Source of the DNA: Magnetococcales bacterium
Lineage (GTDB): Bacteria > Pseudomonadota > Magnetococcia > Magnetococcales > DC0425bin3
Reading direction: 5' to 3'
Length of the DNA: 41,485 nucleotides
Assembly (NCBI GenBank): GCA_015231175.1
Contig: JADGBZ010000026.1
Location: forward strand, 1-41,485
The notes beneath the pieces were generated by a model. The model made no database searches and had not been told where the DNA came from. It worked only from the letters and a program-made list of their open reading frames with translations. The translations under genes and the position numbers were made by a program. Position 1 is the first letter of the stretch, and each line of letters starts with the position of its first letter. Shown piece after piece: positions 26,069 through 34,366 of the stretch.

Positions 26069-27001
26069 ATGCGCATTGTATATTTTGGCAAAGGGGAGAG
26101 AGGGGCCGGATGTCTGGAACGTCTCTATCAGACGGGTCGTGAATTACAGTGCGTGATCGTTCACCCAGGATATTCCGCCTCAGCGATTGACCCTGTGGCA
26201 AATGTTGCACGCAGGATGGGAACGCCGGTTCTGGATCCGGTCGAGCCAAACACCGAAACTGTTGCAACCACCTTGGCCAAGATGCGACCGGATTTGTTCG
26301 TCCTGGGGGGGTACGGGAAAATATTGAAGCAAAATTTGCTTGATATTCCTCGCAAGATGACGATCAATCTGCATGGGGGAAAGTTGCCCGAGTATCGTGG
26401 TTCGTCACCCATGAATTGGGCGCTGATTCGTGGGGATCCCCGTTTTTCCATATCTATAATCAAGGTGGATGCTGGGATCGATACAGGGGACATTCTGGCA
26501 GAGAAGGCGTTTTCCATAGGTCCAGACGATACCATCCATGATTTGCACCGCATTGCAAACAGTCATTTTCCTGAAATGCTGATCGATGTTATCTCGTCCA
26601 TTGACAATAACACCATCACCTGCAAAAAGCAGGATCAGGCAAGAGCATCTTACTATCCGATGAGATTTCCGGATGATGGCGGCATTGTCTGGGATATGTT
26701 GACAGCACGTGAAATCCATAACCGCATTCGAGCCCTGACAGAACCTTACCCGTGTGCCTATGCTCTGTTTGGGGATTTAACCATCAAACTGATTGCATCC
26801 AAAATGCCGGATGTTCCCTATTATGGGGAACCTGGTCGAGTTTATCAGGTAACAGACAAGGGCCTTTTGGTGTGTGCCTCGGACCGGTGTTTGTGGATTT
26901 CACGATTCGCGGCAGTGAACAAGGATGGCGGGTCGGCACAGGTTGCGATCAAAAGATATGATCGCTTTGTTACCATGCGGCAATCGCTGTTGAAAAAATA
27001 A
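26069..27001 (+). CDS. Sugar N-formyltransferase (10-formyl-THF-dependent)
   Basis: A 310-residue protein of the methionyl-tRNA formyltransferase superfamily. INLHGGKLPEYRG gives the catalytic Asn100 and His102, and AGIDTGDI gives Asp138, so the active-site triad is complete. In surface-glycan loci such proteins formylate an amino sugar nucleotide (as ArnA, VioF or QdtF do). The substrate is probably the amino group installed by the DegT enzyme. The start at 26069 (MRIVYFGKG) fits the family; an earlier in-frame start at 26012 would overlap the SDR gene by 11 nt. Confidence 0.88.
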   Translation: MRIVYFGKGERGAGCLERLYQTGRELQCVIVHPGYSASAIDPVANVARRMGTPVLDPVEPNTETVATTLAKMRPDLFVLGGYGKILKQNLLDIPRKMTINLHGGKLPEYRGSSPMNWALIRGDPRFSISIIKVDAGIDTGDILAEKAFSIGPDDTIHDLHRIANSHFPEMLIDVISSIDNNTITCKKQDQARASYYPMRFPDDGGIVWDMLTAREIHNRIRALTEPYPCAYALFGDLTIKLIASKMPDVPYYGEPGRVYQVTDKGLLVCASDRCLWISRFAAVNKDGGSAQVAIKRYDRFVTMRQSLLKK

Positions 27002-27027
27002 AGAAGACACCTTTTAAATTTTTAGAT

Positions 27028-27173
27028 GAGTCCCCTGCAAAAAGTCCCCGGCTAGGATGTAAACATAGCAAAATCAACAGGTTATGTAGTTGCTCAGCAA
27101 TTAGTCAAATGCAATAAAATCAAGTAGTTGCGCGTGGCGGAAGTGCCCTTTCGGGACTTTTTGCAGGGGACTC
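27028..27173. mobile_element. MITE-like element with 21 bp perfect terminal inverted repeats
   Basis: The 146 bp element starts GAGTCCCCTGCAAAAAGT (27028) and ends with the exact inverse, finishing at 27173; the two 21 bp ends are perfect inverted repeats. It is flanked by the 6 bp direct repeat TTAGAT (27022-27027 and 27174-27179), as expected for a target-site duplication. The interior is AT-rich and codes for nothing. This is the structure of a non-autonomous transposable element moved by a transposase encoded elsewhere. The parent insertion sequence family is not identified. Confidence 0.88.
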
Positions 27174-27203
27174 TTAGATAGCTGCTTAACTTTGGGGTGT
27201 GTC

Positions 27204-27958
27204 ATGGAACTTCGAGACGAAGGCTTAATCCGGAACGCTGTATATGACCCTCAGATAGACATGTCCCCTTACGCAAAAATTGATCCAGAAAGATATGAAA
27301 ATGCAAAGGAAATTTTTAAAGCGATCATTTTGCGATTGCAACAGATTACGGACCCGGACAAAATATAACGTTTAGTAGATGTTGGGTGCGCCAACGGGGA
27401 GTTTCTTTATCAATTAAAAAAAGTCGTTTCTTCGGTGGGAGTTGGTTGGTGTTGAAAAGACAAGGGAGTTTATTGCGACTGCGCAGTCTCATCCCGGATT
27501 GCATGGCGCCAGGTTTGAGAATGTAGATATGTTTGACTTTAGCGGGCAATATGACTTCGTCTGTTGTTTGGGTACGTTGACGATTTTTGAGGATCCAGAA
27601 AAACCTCTCAGGAAACTGTTGGATTTATGTCAGGAAGGAGGGTGAATTTTTGTTGATGGCCAGCTAAATGAGATGGAAGTTGATGTTCGGTGTCTATAGG
27701 GATAGATCTATGAATGCTGAGAATAACGAATGGAACAGAGCTTTTAATATATTCGCGCAGAGCGCATTGCTAAATTTTTTGAATAGGCAATGTGTGTCTG
27801 TGAAATTTGAGAATATTCCTATGAATGTTGTTATTCCGAAAGATCCTGGTAAGCCACATGCATCGTGCTGGACATTTAAAGATGAATATGGTGTTAATCA
27901 TATTACGAGCGGGATGCGATTGCTGTTGGATAATACACTTATGACAATTTTGAAATAA
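27204..27958 (+). pseudogene. Degraded SAM-dependent methyltransferase
   Basis: A methyltransferase can be pieced together from three frames. Frame one starts MELRDEGLIRNAVYDPQ at 27204, is stopped by TAA at 27366, then reads on as LVDVGCANGEFLYQL, which is SAM motif I. A frameshift near 27440 leads to VGVEKTREFIATAQ...YDFVCCLGTLTIFEDPEKPLRKLL, with the post-I and motif IV regions. A TGA stop at 27643 and another frameshift between about 27670 and 27700 precede a C-terminal part ending LLLDNTLMTILK. At least two stops and two frameshifts show it is dead. It lies 30 bp after the MITE-like element and is AT-rich compared with the flanks. The gap to the next gene (27959-28064) holds nothing recognisable. 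Confidence 0.85.
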
Positions 27959-28064
27959 AGATTTTGAAAAAGGAAATTTGGTTTAGGAGATATAAGGGTT
28001 CTTACCCAAAAAATCAGGTAGAGGTTGGGGTGTTTTATACAGGAAGATGGGAGGTTGATCGGTC

Positions 28065-29078
28065 GTGCAATTATTTGGCAAATGCTTGGACGAACAAGTT
28101 GCGGTTGTGGCTGAAATTGGCGTCAACCACGAGGGAAGTGTCGGTGCTGCGTTCGATCTGCTCCGGTTGGCAGCTGGGAGCGGTGTAGATGCCGTCAAAT
28201 TTCAGACCTATACTGCAAGCCGTTTTATCTCTTCATCTGACCCGGAACGCCTCAAGAGGGTTGAAAGGTTTTGCCTTGAGTCAGAGGCATTACGCGCCTT
28301 GGCGGAGGAGGCCACAACGTTGGGGGTCACTTTTTTTTCCACCCCGGTTACGGAAGATGTGGTTCCATACCTGGATGCGATCTCTCCTGTTTTCAAGATT
28401 GCCAGTGGTGATTTAACTTTTGAACCGACCATCCGGGCTGTGGCACGAACCGGAAAGCCGACACTGCTTTCAACCGGAGCCGGTGACGAAACAGAAATTG
28501 CCCAGGCTATTGACTGGTTTGCTGCTGAGGTTGGCACGGCAAATGTGCGTGATCGACTGGTATTGATGCACTGTGTCTCATCCTATCCGGCCCCTCCGGA
28601 ACAGGCAAACCTGCTCAGCATACCTTTTCTCAGGGAAAGATTCGGGCTTCGGGTTGGTTATTCCAACCACGTTTTGGGTTCCCAGGCTTGTGAGACAGCC
28701 GTTGCCCTGGGTGCATGCGTGGTGGAGGCCCACTTTACAGACTCCAAGACGGGCCGGGTGTTCCGTGATCACGCTCTCTCCCTGGAACCATCCGAGATGG
28801 CCGCATTGACCCGTGCGATTCCAACCATTCGTGCTACCCTGGGGGAACGTGGCAGACGACCACAACCCTGCGAGGTTGACATACGTAGCTCGATTCGCAA
28901 GGGTATTGTGGCTGCGGTCAGACTGCAAGAGGGAGCGACTTTGCAACGCAGTGATTTGATGTTTGCGCGCCCAGCCACAGGGTTTCCTTCTGCGGCTATG
29001 GCCTCTTTGGTTGGACGTCGGTTGCTTCGGGATCTAGAGCCCGGAGAGGCCATTCTGCCCATGCATTTGGATGTTTAG
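28065..29078 (+). CDS. NeuB-type nonulosonate (sialic acid-like) synthase
   Basis: A 337-residue synthase of the NeuB/LegI/PseI family, which joins phosphoenolpyruvate to a six-carbon sugar to make a nine-carbon acid. VVAEIGVNHEGS begins the TIM barrel, followed by GVDAVKFQTYTASRF, FFSTPVTEDVV, FKIASGDLTF, STGAGDETEI and GYSNHVLG, all family landmarks. The C-terminal SAF (antifreeze-like) domain is present: SIRKGIVAAVRLQEGATL. GTG at 28065 is the start, with GGGAGG about 9 nt upstream. The canonical partner genes for N-acetylneuraminate, legionaminate or pseudaminate are not in the window, so which acid is made is uncertain. Confidence 0.9.
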   Translation: MQLFGKCLDEQVAVVAEIGVNHEGSVGAAFDLLRLAAGSGVDAVKFQTYTASRFISSSDPERLKRVERFCLESEALRALAEEATTLGVTFFSTPVTEDVVPYLDAISPVFKIASGDLTFEPTIRAVARTGKPTLLSTGAGDETEIAQAIDWFAAEVGTANVRDRLVLMHCVSSYPAPPEQANLLSIPFLRERFGLRVGYSNHVLGSQACETAVALGACVVEAHFTDSKTGRVFRDHALSLEPSEMAALTRAIPTIRATLGERGRRPQPCEVDIRSSIRKGIVAAVRLQEGATLQRSDLMFARPATGFPSAAMASLVGRRLLRDLEPGEAILPMHLDV

Positions 29079-29090
29079 GTCAAGCATGAT

Positions 29091-30923
29091 ATGTGCGGTA
29101 TAGCTGGATATATCGGGGACCGGCCCCTGGCAGAGGCTCGGGAACGGGAGGCGTTGCGCCTTATGCATCGCCGGGGGCCTGACCACCAAGAGGTCGAGCG
29201 GCACGCTTCCCACGGTCGGCATGCTGTTTTTCTGCATTCGCGACTCAAAATCATTGATCTTGATCGCCGTGCCAACCAGCCTTTTCATTGTGGAGAAAAA
29301 AGTTTCATATTCAATGGTGAACTCTACAACTATCTGGAACTGGCATCCACTCTGACCGCCCAAGGCCTGACCCTGCGCACCCGTTCGGATACCGAGGTAT
29401 TCCTCCTGTGGCTGGATCGCTACGGTATGGAAGGTCTTGACCAGTGTGAGGGGATGTGGGCATTTGGCCTGTTTGATGAGCGGGATGGGTCGTTGGTCCT
29501 GTGTCGTGATCGGTTTGGGGAAAAGCCCTTATATTACTATAAGGACGATTCCGGCTTTTATTTCGGGTCCGAGATCAAGTTTATTTTTGCGTTGATGGGG
29601 CGCAAGCTGCCTGTAAATGATGATCATATTGACAGGTTCCTGGTCAATGGATACAAGGCGCTGTACAAGAGTGGCATGCAATTTTTCCAGGGACTGGAAG
29701 CGGTTCCGGCTGGCGCGTGGCTCCGTTTGGATCGTTCGGGACAACTTCAAGAGTGCAAACGCTATTGGAACCCCGCCTACGATCAGGAACGAGAGATGAC
29801 CTTCGATCAGGCTGCCCTGTCTGTGCGTGAAGCCATGATCGATGCCATGAAAATTCGCTTGCGATCGGATGTGCCGCTGGCATTCTGCATGAGTGGTGGT
29901 GTCGACTCCAATACCTTGATCAGCATAGCCAAACGTACTTTTGACTATGATGTGCATGGTTTTACCATTGTCAATTCCGATGAACGCTATGCCGAGATCG
30001 ATCTGGTGGAACATGCCGTCGCGGAGTTGGGTATTCGACACACGGCCATTCCAGTGCAGACAACAGATTTTATCGATAACTTCAGGAGCCTGGTTCGTTA
30101 TCACGATGCGCCGGTTCTGACAGTCACCTATTATGCCCAATGGCTTTTGGAGCGCAGTATTGCCGAAGCAGGATATAAAATTTCCATCAGTGGTACGGGA
30201 GCGGATGAGCTTTTCTCTGGTTATTACGATCATCATGGGTTCTATCTGCACGACATCCAAAATGATGCGCCATTGTTTGAAACATCTTTGGCAAACTGGC
30301 AGACACATATCAAGCCCATTGTGCGCAATCCATACCTGCAAGATCCACAACGTTTTGTGCAAAACCCCGCTTTTCGGGACCATATTTTTTTGGATGCGCA
30401 AAAGTTTGCAGAATATTTATGCAACCCATGGAGTGAACCATTCCATGAAAATGCCTACGCAACATCATCTTTGTTGCGGCTGCGGATGTTGAATGAACTG
30501 TTTCACGAGTCGGTTCCGGTTATTCTTCACGAAGATGATTTGAACGCCATGTATTTTTCAATCGAGAATCGTTCACCGTTTCTTGATCGGAAGCTGTTTG
30601 AAACAGCGCTTGAAATTCCCATCAGGCACATGATTCGCAACGGTTCGGCCAAGGCTGTGCTGCGGGAATCCATGCGCGGCATCGTACCTGACAGGATTTT
30701 GGATAGTCGCAGAAAAGTTGGATTCAACGCGCCGTTGTTTTCTTTTTTGGATAGAAAAGATCCTGCAACCCGACGTTGGTTGTTGAGCGATAGTGAAATA
30801 TTCAACCATGTCAAGAGAGATCGCATCGAGAAATTCCTTGACCGCGATCAATTGCCTAACAGCGAGAGCAAGTTTTTGTTTTACTTTATCAGTGTAAAAA
30901 TGTTTCTGGAAGAGGTTGCATGA
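29091..30923 (+). CDS. Glutamine-dependent asparagine synthetase-like amidotransferase (AsnB family)
   Basis: A 610-residue two-domain protein. It begins MCGIAGYIG, with Cys2 as the glutaminase nucleophile; RRGPDHQ and FNGELYNY complete the N-terminal Ntn domain. The synthetase half has the PP-loop SGGVDS at residue 268, SGTGADELFSGY and ENRSPFLDRKLFE. In surface-glycan loci AsnB-like proteins usually amidate a sugar carboxylate or serve another acceptor, not aspartate. The stop overlaps the WbpG-type gene, so the two products are made in step. Confidence 0.9.
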   Translation: MCGIAGYIGDRPLAEAREREALRLMHRRGPDHQEVERHASHGRHAVFLHSRLKIIDLDRRANQPFHCGEKSFIFNGELYNYLELASTLTAQGLTLRTRSDTEVFLLWLDRYGMEGLDQCEGMWAFGLFDERDGSLVLCRDRFGEKPLYYYKDDSGFYFGSEIKFIFALMGRKLPVNDDHIDRFLVNGYKALYKSGMQFFQGLEAVPAGAWLRLDRSGQLQECKRYWNPAYDQEREMTFDQAALSVREAMIDAMKIRLRSDVPLAFCMSGGVDSNTLISIAKRTFDYDVHGFTIVNSDERYAEIDLVEHAVAELGIRHTAIPVQTTDFIDNFRSLVRYHDAPVLTVTYYAQWLLERSIAEAGYKISISGTGADELFSGYYDHHGFYLHDIQNDAPLFETSLANWQTHIKPIVRNPYLQDPQRFVQNPAFRDHIFLDAQKFAEYLCNPWSEPFHENAYATSSLLRLRMLNELFHESVPVILHEDDLNAMYFSIENRSPFLDRKLFETALEIPIRHMIRNGSAKAVLRESMRGIVPDRILDSRRKVGFNAPLFSFLDRKDPATRRWLLSDSEIFNHVKRDRIEKFLDRDQLPNSESKFLFYFISVKMFLEEVA

Positions 30924-32041
30924 TGCGCTGGTGCCAACGATGTGTGCTCCCCGACACGCGACCCAACCTGGTCATAGGCGCCGATGGGGTTTGCAACGCC
31001 TGTAAAAATCACGGCACCAAGAAGGTGATTGATTGGGAAGCGCGTGAGCGTTTGTGGCAACAGGTGGTGGCAAACGCCAAACACCGCAGTACAGGTTACG
31101 ATTGTCTGATTCCGGTCAGTGGCGGCAAAGACAGCACATGGCAAGTTGTCAAGTGCTTGGAATACGGACTGAATCCTCTTGCATTCACCTGGAAGACACC
31201 AGCCAGGACAGCATTGGGCAGACGCAATCTGGAGAACCTTGTTTCCCTCGGCGTCGATCACATGGACTATCAGGTCAACCCCAAGGTAGAGAAGCGATTT
31301 CTGCGTGAGAGCCTTGCACGCTATGGTTCCACGGCCATTCCCATGCATATGGCCATTTTCAACATGCCTCTGACCTTGGCGGTTCGTTATGCCATTCCTC
31401 TGATCGTTTGGGGAGAAAATTCCGCTTTTGAATACGGTGGCAGCGAGGAAGAAAGCACCGGTTTCAAATTGGATCGTGCATGGATGCAAAAGTTTGGCGT
31501 CACCCACGGAACCACGGCTCAGGATTGGGTCCAATTCGGTTTCGACAGAAAAGCCATGCTCCCCTATTTTGGACCTGCACCTGAAGAGTTGGCAGCCCGG
31601 GATGTGTTGGCTGTTTTTCTGGGGTATTATTTTCCCTGGGATGTTGAAATCAGTTTAAAAACGGCTTGTGAACATGGTTTCCAGGTGCGCGTCGATGGAC
31701 CAAAAACAGGGTATTACAATTATGCCGACATCGACGATGATTTCATTTCCATTCACCATTTTTTAAAGTGGTACAAATTTGGTTTTACGCGCTTATTCGA
31801 TAATCTTTCCCTTGAAATTCGCCATGGTCGCATGACCCGGGAGCGTGCTATCGATATCATCAAGCAGCAAGGTGCAGAACCTCCCCATGACGATATCGCC
31901 CTTTTTTGTGCCTTTGTGGGGATGACGCAAGATCAATTTTTTCAGGTGATTGAGCCCTTCCGCAACTTGGCCATTTGGCATGTTGACCAGGGTGTCTGGA
32001 AGATTCGTGACTTTCTTATGGAAGATTGGAACTGGAAGTGA
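30920..32041 (+). CDS. N-acetyl sugar amidotransferase (WbpG/PseA-type)
   Basis: A 373-residue ATP pyrophosphatase (PP-loop) protein. The N-terminus MRWCQRCVLPDTRPN with CNAC downstream is the zinc-like cysteine signature of this family, and IPVSGGKDSTWQ carries the PP-loop at Ser67. WGENSAFEYGG and GYYFPWDVE are further family blocks. Homologues convert an N-acetyl group on a sugar to an acetamidino group, with ammonia delivered by HisH/HisF-type partners. No such partners are present here; the overlapping AsnB gene could be the ammonia source. ATG at 30920 or 30923 could be the start. Confidence 0.88.
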   Translation: MMRWCQRCVLPDTRPNLVIGADGVCNACKNHGTKKVIDWEARERLWQQVVANAKHRSTGYDCLIPVSGGKDSTWQVVKCLEYGLNPLAFTWKTPARTALGRRNLENLVSLGVDHMDYQVNPKVEKRFLRESLARYGSTAIPMHMAIFNMPLTLAVRYAIPLIVWGENSAFEYGGSEEESTGFKLDRAWMQKFGVTHGTTAQDWVQFGFDRKAMLPYFGPAPEELAARDVLAVFLGYYFPWDVEISLKTACEHGFQVRVDGPKTGYYNYADIDDDFISIHHFLKWYKFGFTRLFDNLSLEIRHGRMTRERAIDIIKQQGAEPPHDDIALFCAFVGMTQDQFFQVIEPFRNLAIWHVDQGVWKIRDFLMEDWNWK

Positions 32042-32439
32042 AATTTATCCCTACAGATCCACCCAGACGTTTCAAGGCGACCGGAGCCGGCCTGACCATC
32101 GAGTTGTCTGATTGCGGACGGATGGCTCTGGAGCCGAATGAACAAGTAACCTTTGTTGCCAACAATGGCGGAGAATATGATGTGGCCCGCAAATCCTGGG
32201 GCTATTATGCCACGCCATCCACCAATGGGCGGCTGGCGCGATTTGGTTTCAAAACGGCACTGGTGTTGAATGCCAAGGGCCAACTCTTCGTCATGTTGGT
32301 GGAGCAGGGCGGCGAGGAAGATTTCAATGACTACATCAGGGAAGACCGTCAGAGGGTCTTGTGCTGGTTGGATGATGACCGGGAGATTGAACAATTGAAA
32401 AATTTATTTGGTGAAGAGCATGGGCAACCCGCAAAATGA
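32038..32439 (+). CDS. Conserved-looking unknown protein
   Basis: A ~133-residue soluble protein that I do not recognise. It starts most plausibly at GTG 32038, which overlaps the previous stop (GTGA); a TTG at 32026 would add four residues. It contains mostly beta-type sequence: TIELSDCGRMALEPNEQVTF, then WGYYATPSTNGRLARFG, FKTALVLNAKGQLFVMLVE, and an acidic helical end with FNDYIREDRQRVLCWL. There is no signal peptide or membrane segment. It lies between and overlaps the WbpG-type and methyltransferase genes, so a role as a small partner or accessory factor for sugar modification is likely but unproven. Confidence 0.75.
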   Translation: MKFIPTDPPRRFKATGAGLTIELSDCGRMALEPNEQVTFVANNGGEYDVARKSWGYYATPSTNGRLARFGFKTALVLNAKGQLFVMLVEQGGEEDFNDYIREDRQRVLCWLDDDREIEQLKNLFGEEHGQPAK

Positions 32440-33286
32440 ACGACCCTGGATGGCAGACCATCTCTGCCCCATGTGCCGTGGTCGGGAATTACAGCACAAG
32501 TTTACCTATGATGCACCATCGCCTGGGGAGATCGTCTTTGATTTCATGCGTGGTGTTCCTTATCGGCGCGAGTTGAAATCCTGCCGATGGTGTCGTCATG
32601 TGGTGGAGTGGATCGAACAGGACCAGTCGGCTCTGTACTCAGGCGGCGATTATGTCACGGCCACCTATGGAGACAAGGAGGGGCTGAAGCGCGCCTTTGA
32701 CAAAATTGTTGCCCTTCCCCCGGAAAAATCAGACAACACCGGTCGGGTCAGGTATGTTCTTGAATTCATGAGACGCCGCTTGGCGTCTTCTCAGGGAAAC
32801 ACGATGCAGCCCAAAATACTGGACGTGGGTTCAGGGTTGGGAGTCTTCCTGCATGCCATGAAAAAAGCCGGGTGGCGGTGCCGTGCTGTGGATATGGACC
32901 AACGGCAGGTGGATCACCTGAATCAGGTCGTTGGCGTCCACGCCATTCTGGGAGATGCAGTACTGGCTCAGGGGTTGGGTCAGTTCAATCTTGTTTCCTT
33001 CAACAAAGTTTTGGAGCATGTTGCCAACCCTGTTGAATTGTTGTCGGGGGTAGCGTGTTTGCTCGAAACGGACGGAGTGGTTTATGTTGAGTTGCCGGAT
33101 GCAGAGGGGGCTGAAAAGGAAGGGTTTCATAGAGAGGAGTTTTTCCTTGGGCATATACATGTGTTCAGTTTCGCGTCATTTTCCCATTTGGCAATGCGCG
33201 CAGGGTACCGGATGATATCGCTGGAGCGTTTGCGGGAACCAAGTGGCAAGTATACTTTGCGTGGTTTTATGGCTATAAGTGCATAG
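32420..33286 (+). CDS. Class I SAM-dependent methyltransferase with N-terminal zinc-ribbon
   Basis: A 288-residue protein. An N-terminal CPMC...CRWC pair (residues ~15-55) should bind zinc. The methyltransferase domain has motif I ILDVGSGLGVFLHAMKKAGW, an acidic post-I residue in RAVDMDQRQVD, and FNKVLEHVANPVELL with VYVELPDAEG later, typical of the methyltransf_23 group. It probably methylates a sugar in this locus. ATG at 32420 is chosen; TTG 32408 and GTG 32411 lie in frame. It overlaps the preceding gene by 20 nt. Confidence 0.87.
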   Translation: MGNPQNERPWMADHLCPMCRGRELQHKFTYDAPSPGEIVFDFMRGVPYRRELKSCRWCRHVVEWIEQDQSALYSGGDYVTATYGDKEGLKRAFDKIVALPPEKSDNTGRVRYVLEFMRRRLASSQGNTMQPKILDVGSGLGVFLHAMKKAGWRCRAVDMDQRQVDHLNQVVGVHAILGDAVLAQGLGQFNLVSFNKVLEHVANPVELLSGVACLLETDGVVYVELPDAEGAEKEGFHREEFFLGHIHVFSFASFSHLAMRAGYRMISLERLREPSGKYTLRGFMAISA

Positions 33287-33311
33287 TTATTGCTCGGTTT
33301 GGGGATTGGAT

Positions 33312-34313
33312 ATGGATACGTCAGATTTGTTATCTAAAACAGAGTTTGTGTCAAGGCGGTTTTTTGAGGATGTTCAAATTGCTCGATTTGGAGATCGGTA
33401 TGTCAAGTACAGGTCTGACTTTAAAAAGGCGATGAATCTGGAGTTTGTTACAGACTTCCCTTTATATATTATGTTGGAGCAAACTTTCAAGTGTAATCTT
33501 GGATGCGTAGGGTGCATCCAAGGAAACAAAAATGATAGAGAGAAATATGCGACCGAAACGATGTCAGATTTGTTGTTTGATAAAATCATAGACGAATCTG
33601 GTTGCCATAATCTTTGTTCAATTGCAATGCACTCTACAGACGAACCTTTATTGGTCAATAGACTATCAAAAAGGATTGAATTGGCTCGCCAGGCGGGAGT
33701 TATGGATATTATTTTGACTACCAACGGCAATCTGTTGACCAGAAATAAGTCTGAGGATATTCTGAATGCTGGCGTGACGCACATTTTATTCAGCTTGGAT
33801 GCATATACAGTTGATACCTACAACAAAGTGAGACCCGGAGGTGATTTTGATAAGGTGTTGAATGCAATAAAATATATTCGTGAAATCAGAGGAAACAAGG
33901 CGATTCCGTTGCTGAGAGCCTCTTTTGTGGAGAGCTCACTCAATAAGCATGAAAAAAAAGGGTTTGTTGATTTTTTTAGAGATATTGTTGATTTTGTGGA
34001 GATCCAAGCTTTTAGTGCGTATGGAAACGACTCAAAGACCCTTGCTCCAGAGGACTCCCTCTTCCTGGATCCGAATGAATACTCATGTTCTATGCCTTTT
34101 ACTCGCGTCATTATACGAGGAAACGGGGATGTGTTGCCATGTTGCAGTTTTTATAGTTACGATATCGTTCTCGGAAATATCAATACAGAAAGCATAAAAA
34201 ATATTTGGAGAGGCGACAAGATGAATTCTCTTCGAGCGGACTGCAAAAATCGTTCATATAGCGACCCGACATGCCGGTTGTGCATATCAAGCACGGTTGA
34301 TTTGACAGGGTGA
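33312..34313 (+). CDS. Radical SAM protein with SPASM-like C-terminus
   Basis: A 333-residue radical SAM enzyme. The CX3CX2C motif is CNLGCVGC (Cys61, Cys65, Cys68). The barrel follows with ILTTNGNLLTRNKSEDIL and THILFSLDAYTVDTYNKVRPGGDFD. The C-terminal region GDVLPCCSFYSYDIVLGNI and later CRLC resembles a SPASM/twitch domain with extra iron-sulfur ligands. Relatives modify peptides, sugars or aminoglycosides, so the substrate cannot be named. The start at 33312 (MDTSDLL) is preferred over 33279. Base composition is clearly more AT-rich than in the flanks, suggesting separate origin. Confidence 0.88.
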   Translation: MDTSDLLSKTEFVSRRFFEDVQIARFGDRYVKYRSDFKKAMNLEFVTDFPLYIMLEQTFKCNLGCVGCIQGNKNDREKYATETMSDLLFDKIIDESGCHNLCSIAMHSTDEPLLVNRLSKRIELARQAGVMDIILTTNGNLLTRNKSEDILNAGVTHILFSLDAYTVDTYNKVRPGGDFDKVLNAIKYIREIRGNKAIPLLRASFVESSLNKHEKKGFVDFFRDIVDFVEIQAFSAYGNDSKTLAPEDSLFLDPNEYSCSMPFTRVIIRGNGDVLPCCSFYSYDIVLGNINTESIKNIWRGDKMNSLRADCKNRSYSDPTCRLCISSTVDLTG

Positions 34314-34366
34314 TTTTGATTTAACGTAAAAATGTGGTTATTAGAATTTTTAAAAAAGGCTTGATA

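Noticed and set aside
27964-28188. Small TTG-start reading frame before the NeuB-type gene
   Set aside because: It overlaps the start of the clear NeuB gene in another frame and has no recognisable features.
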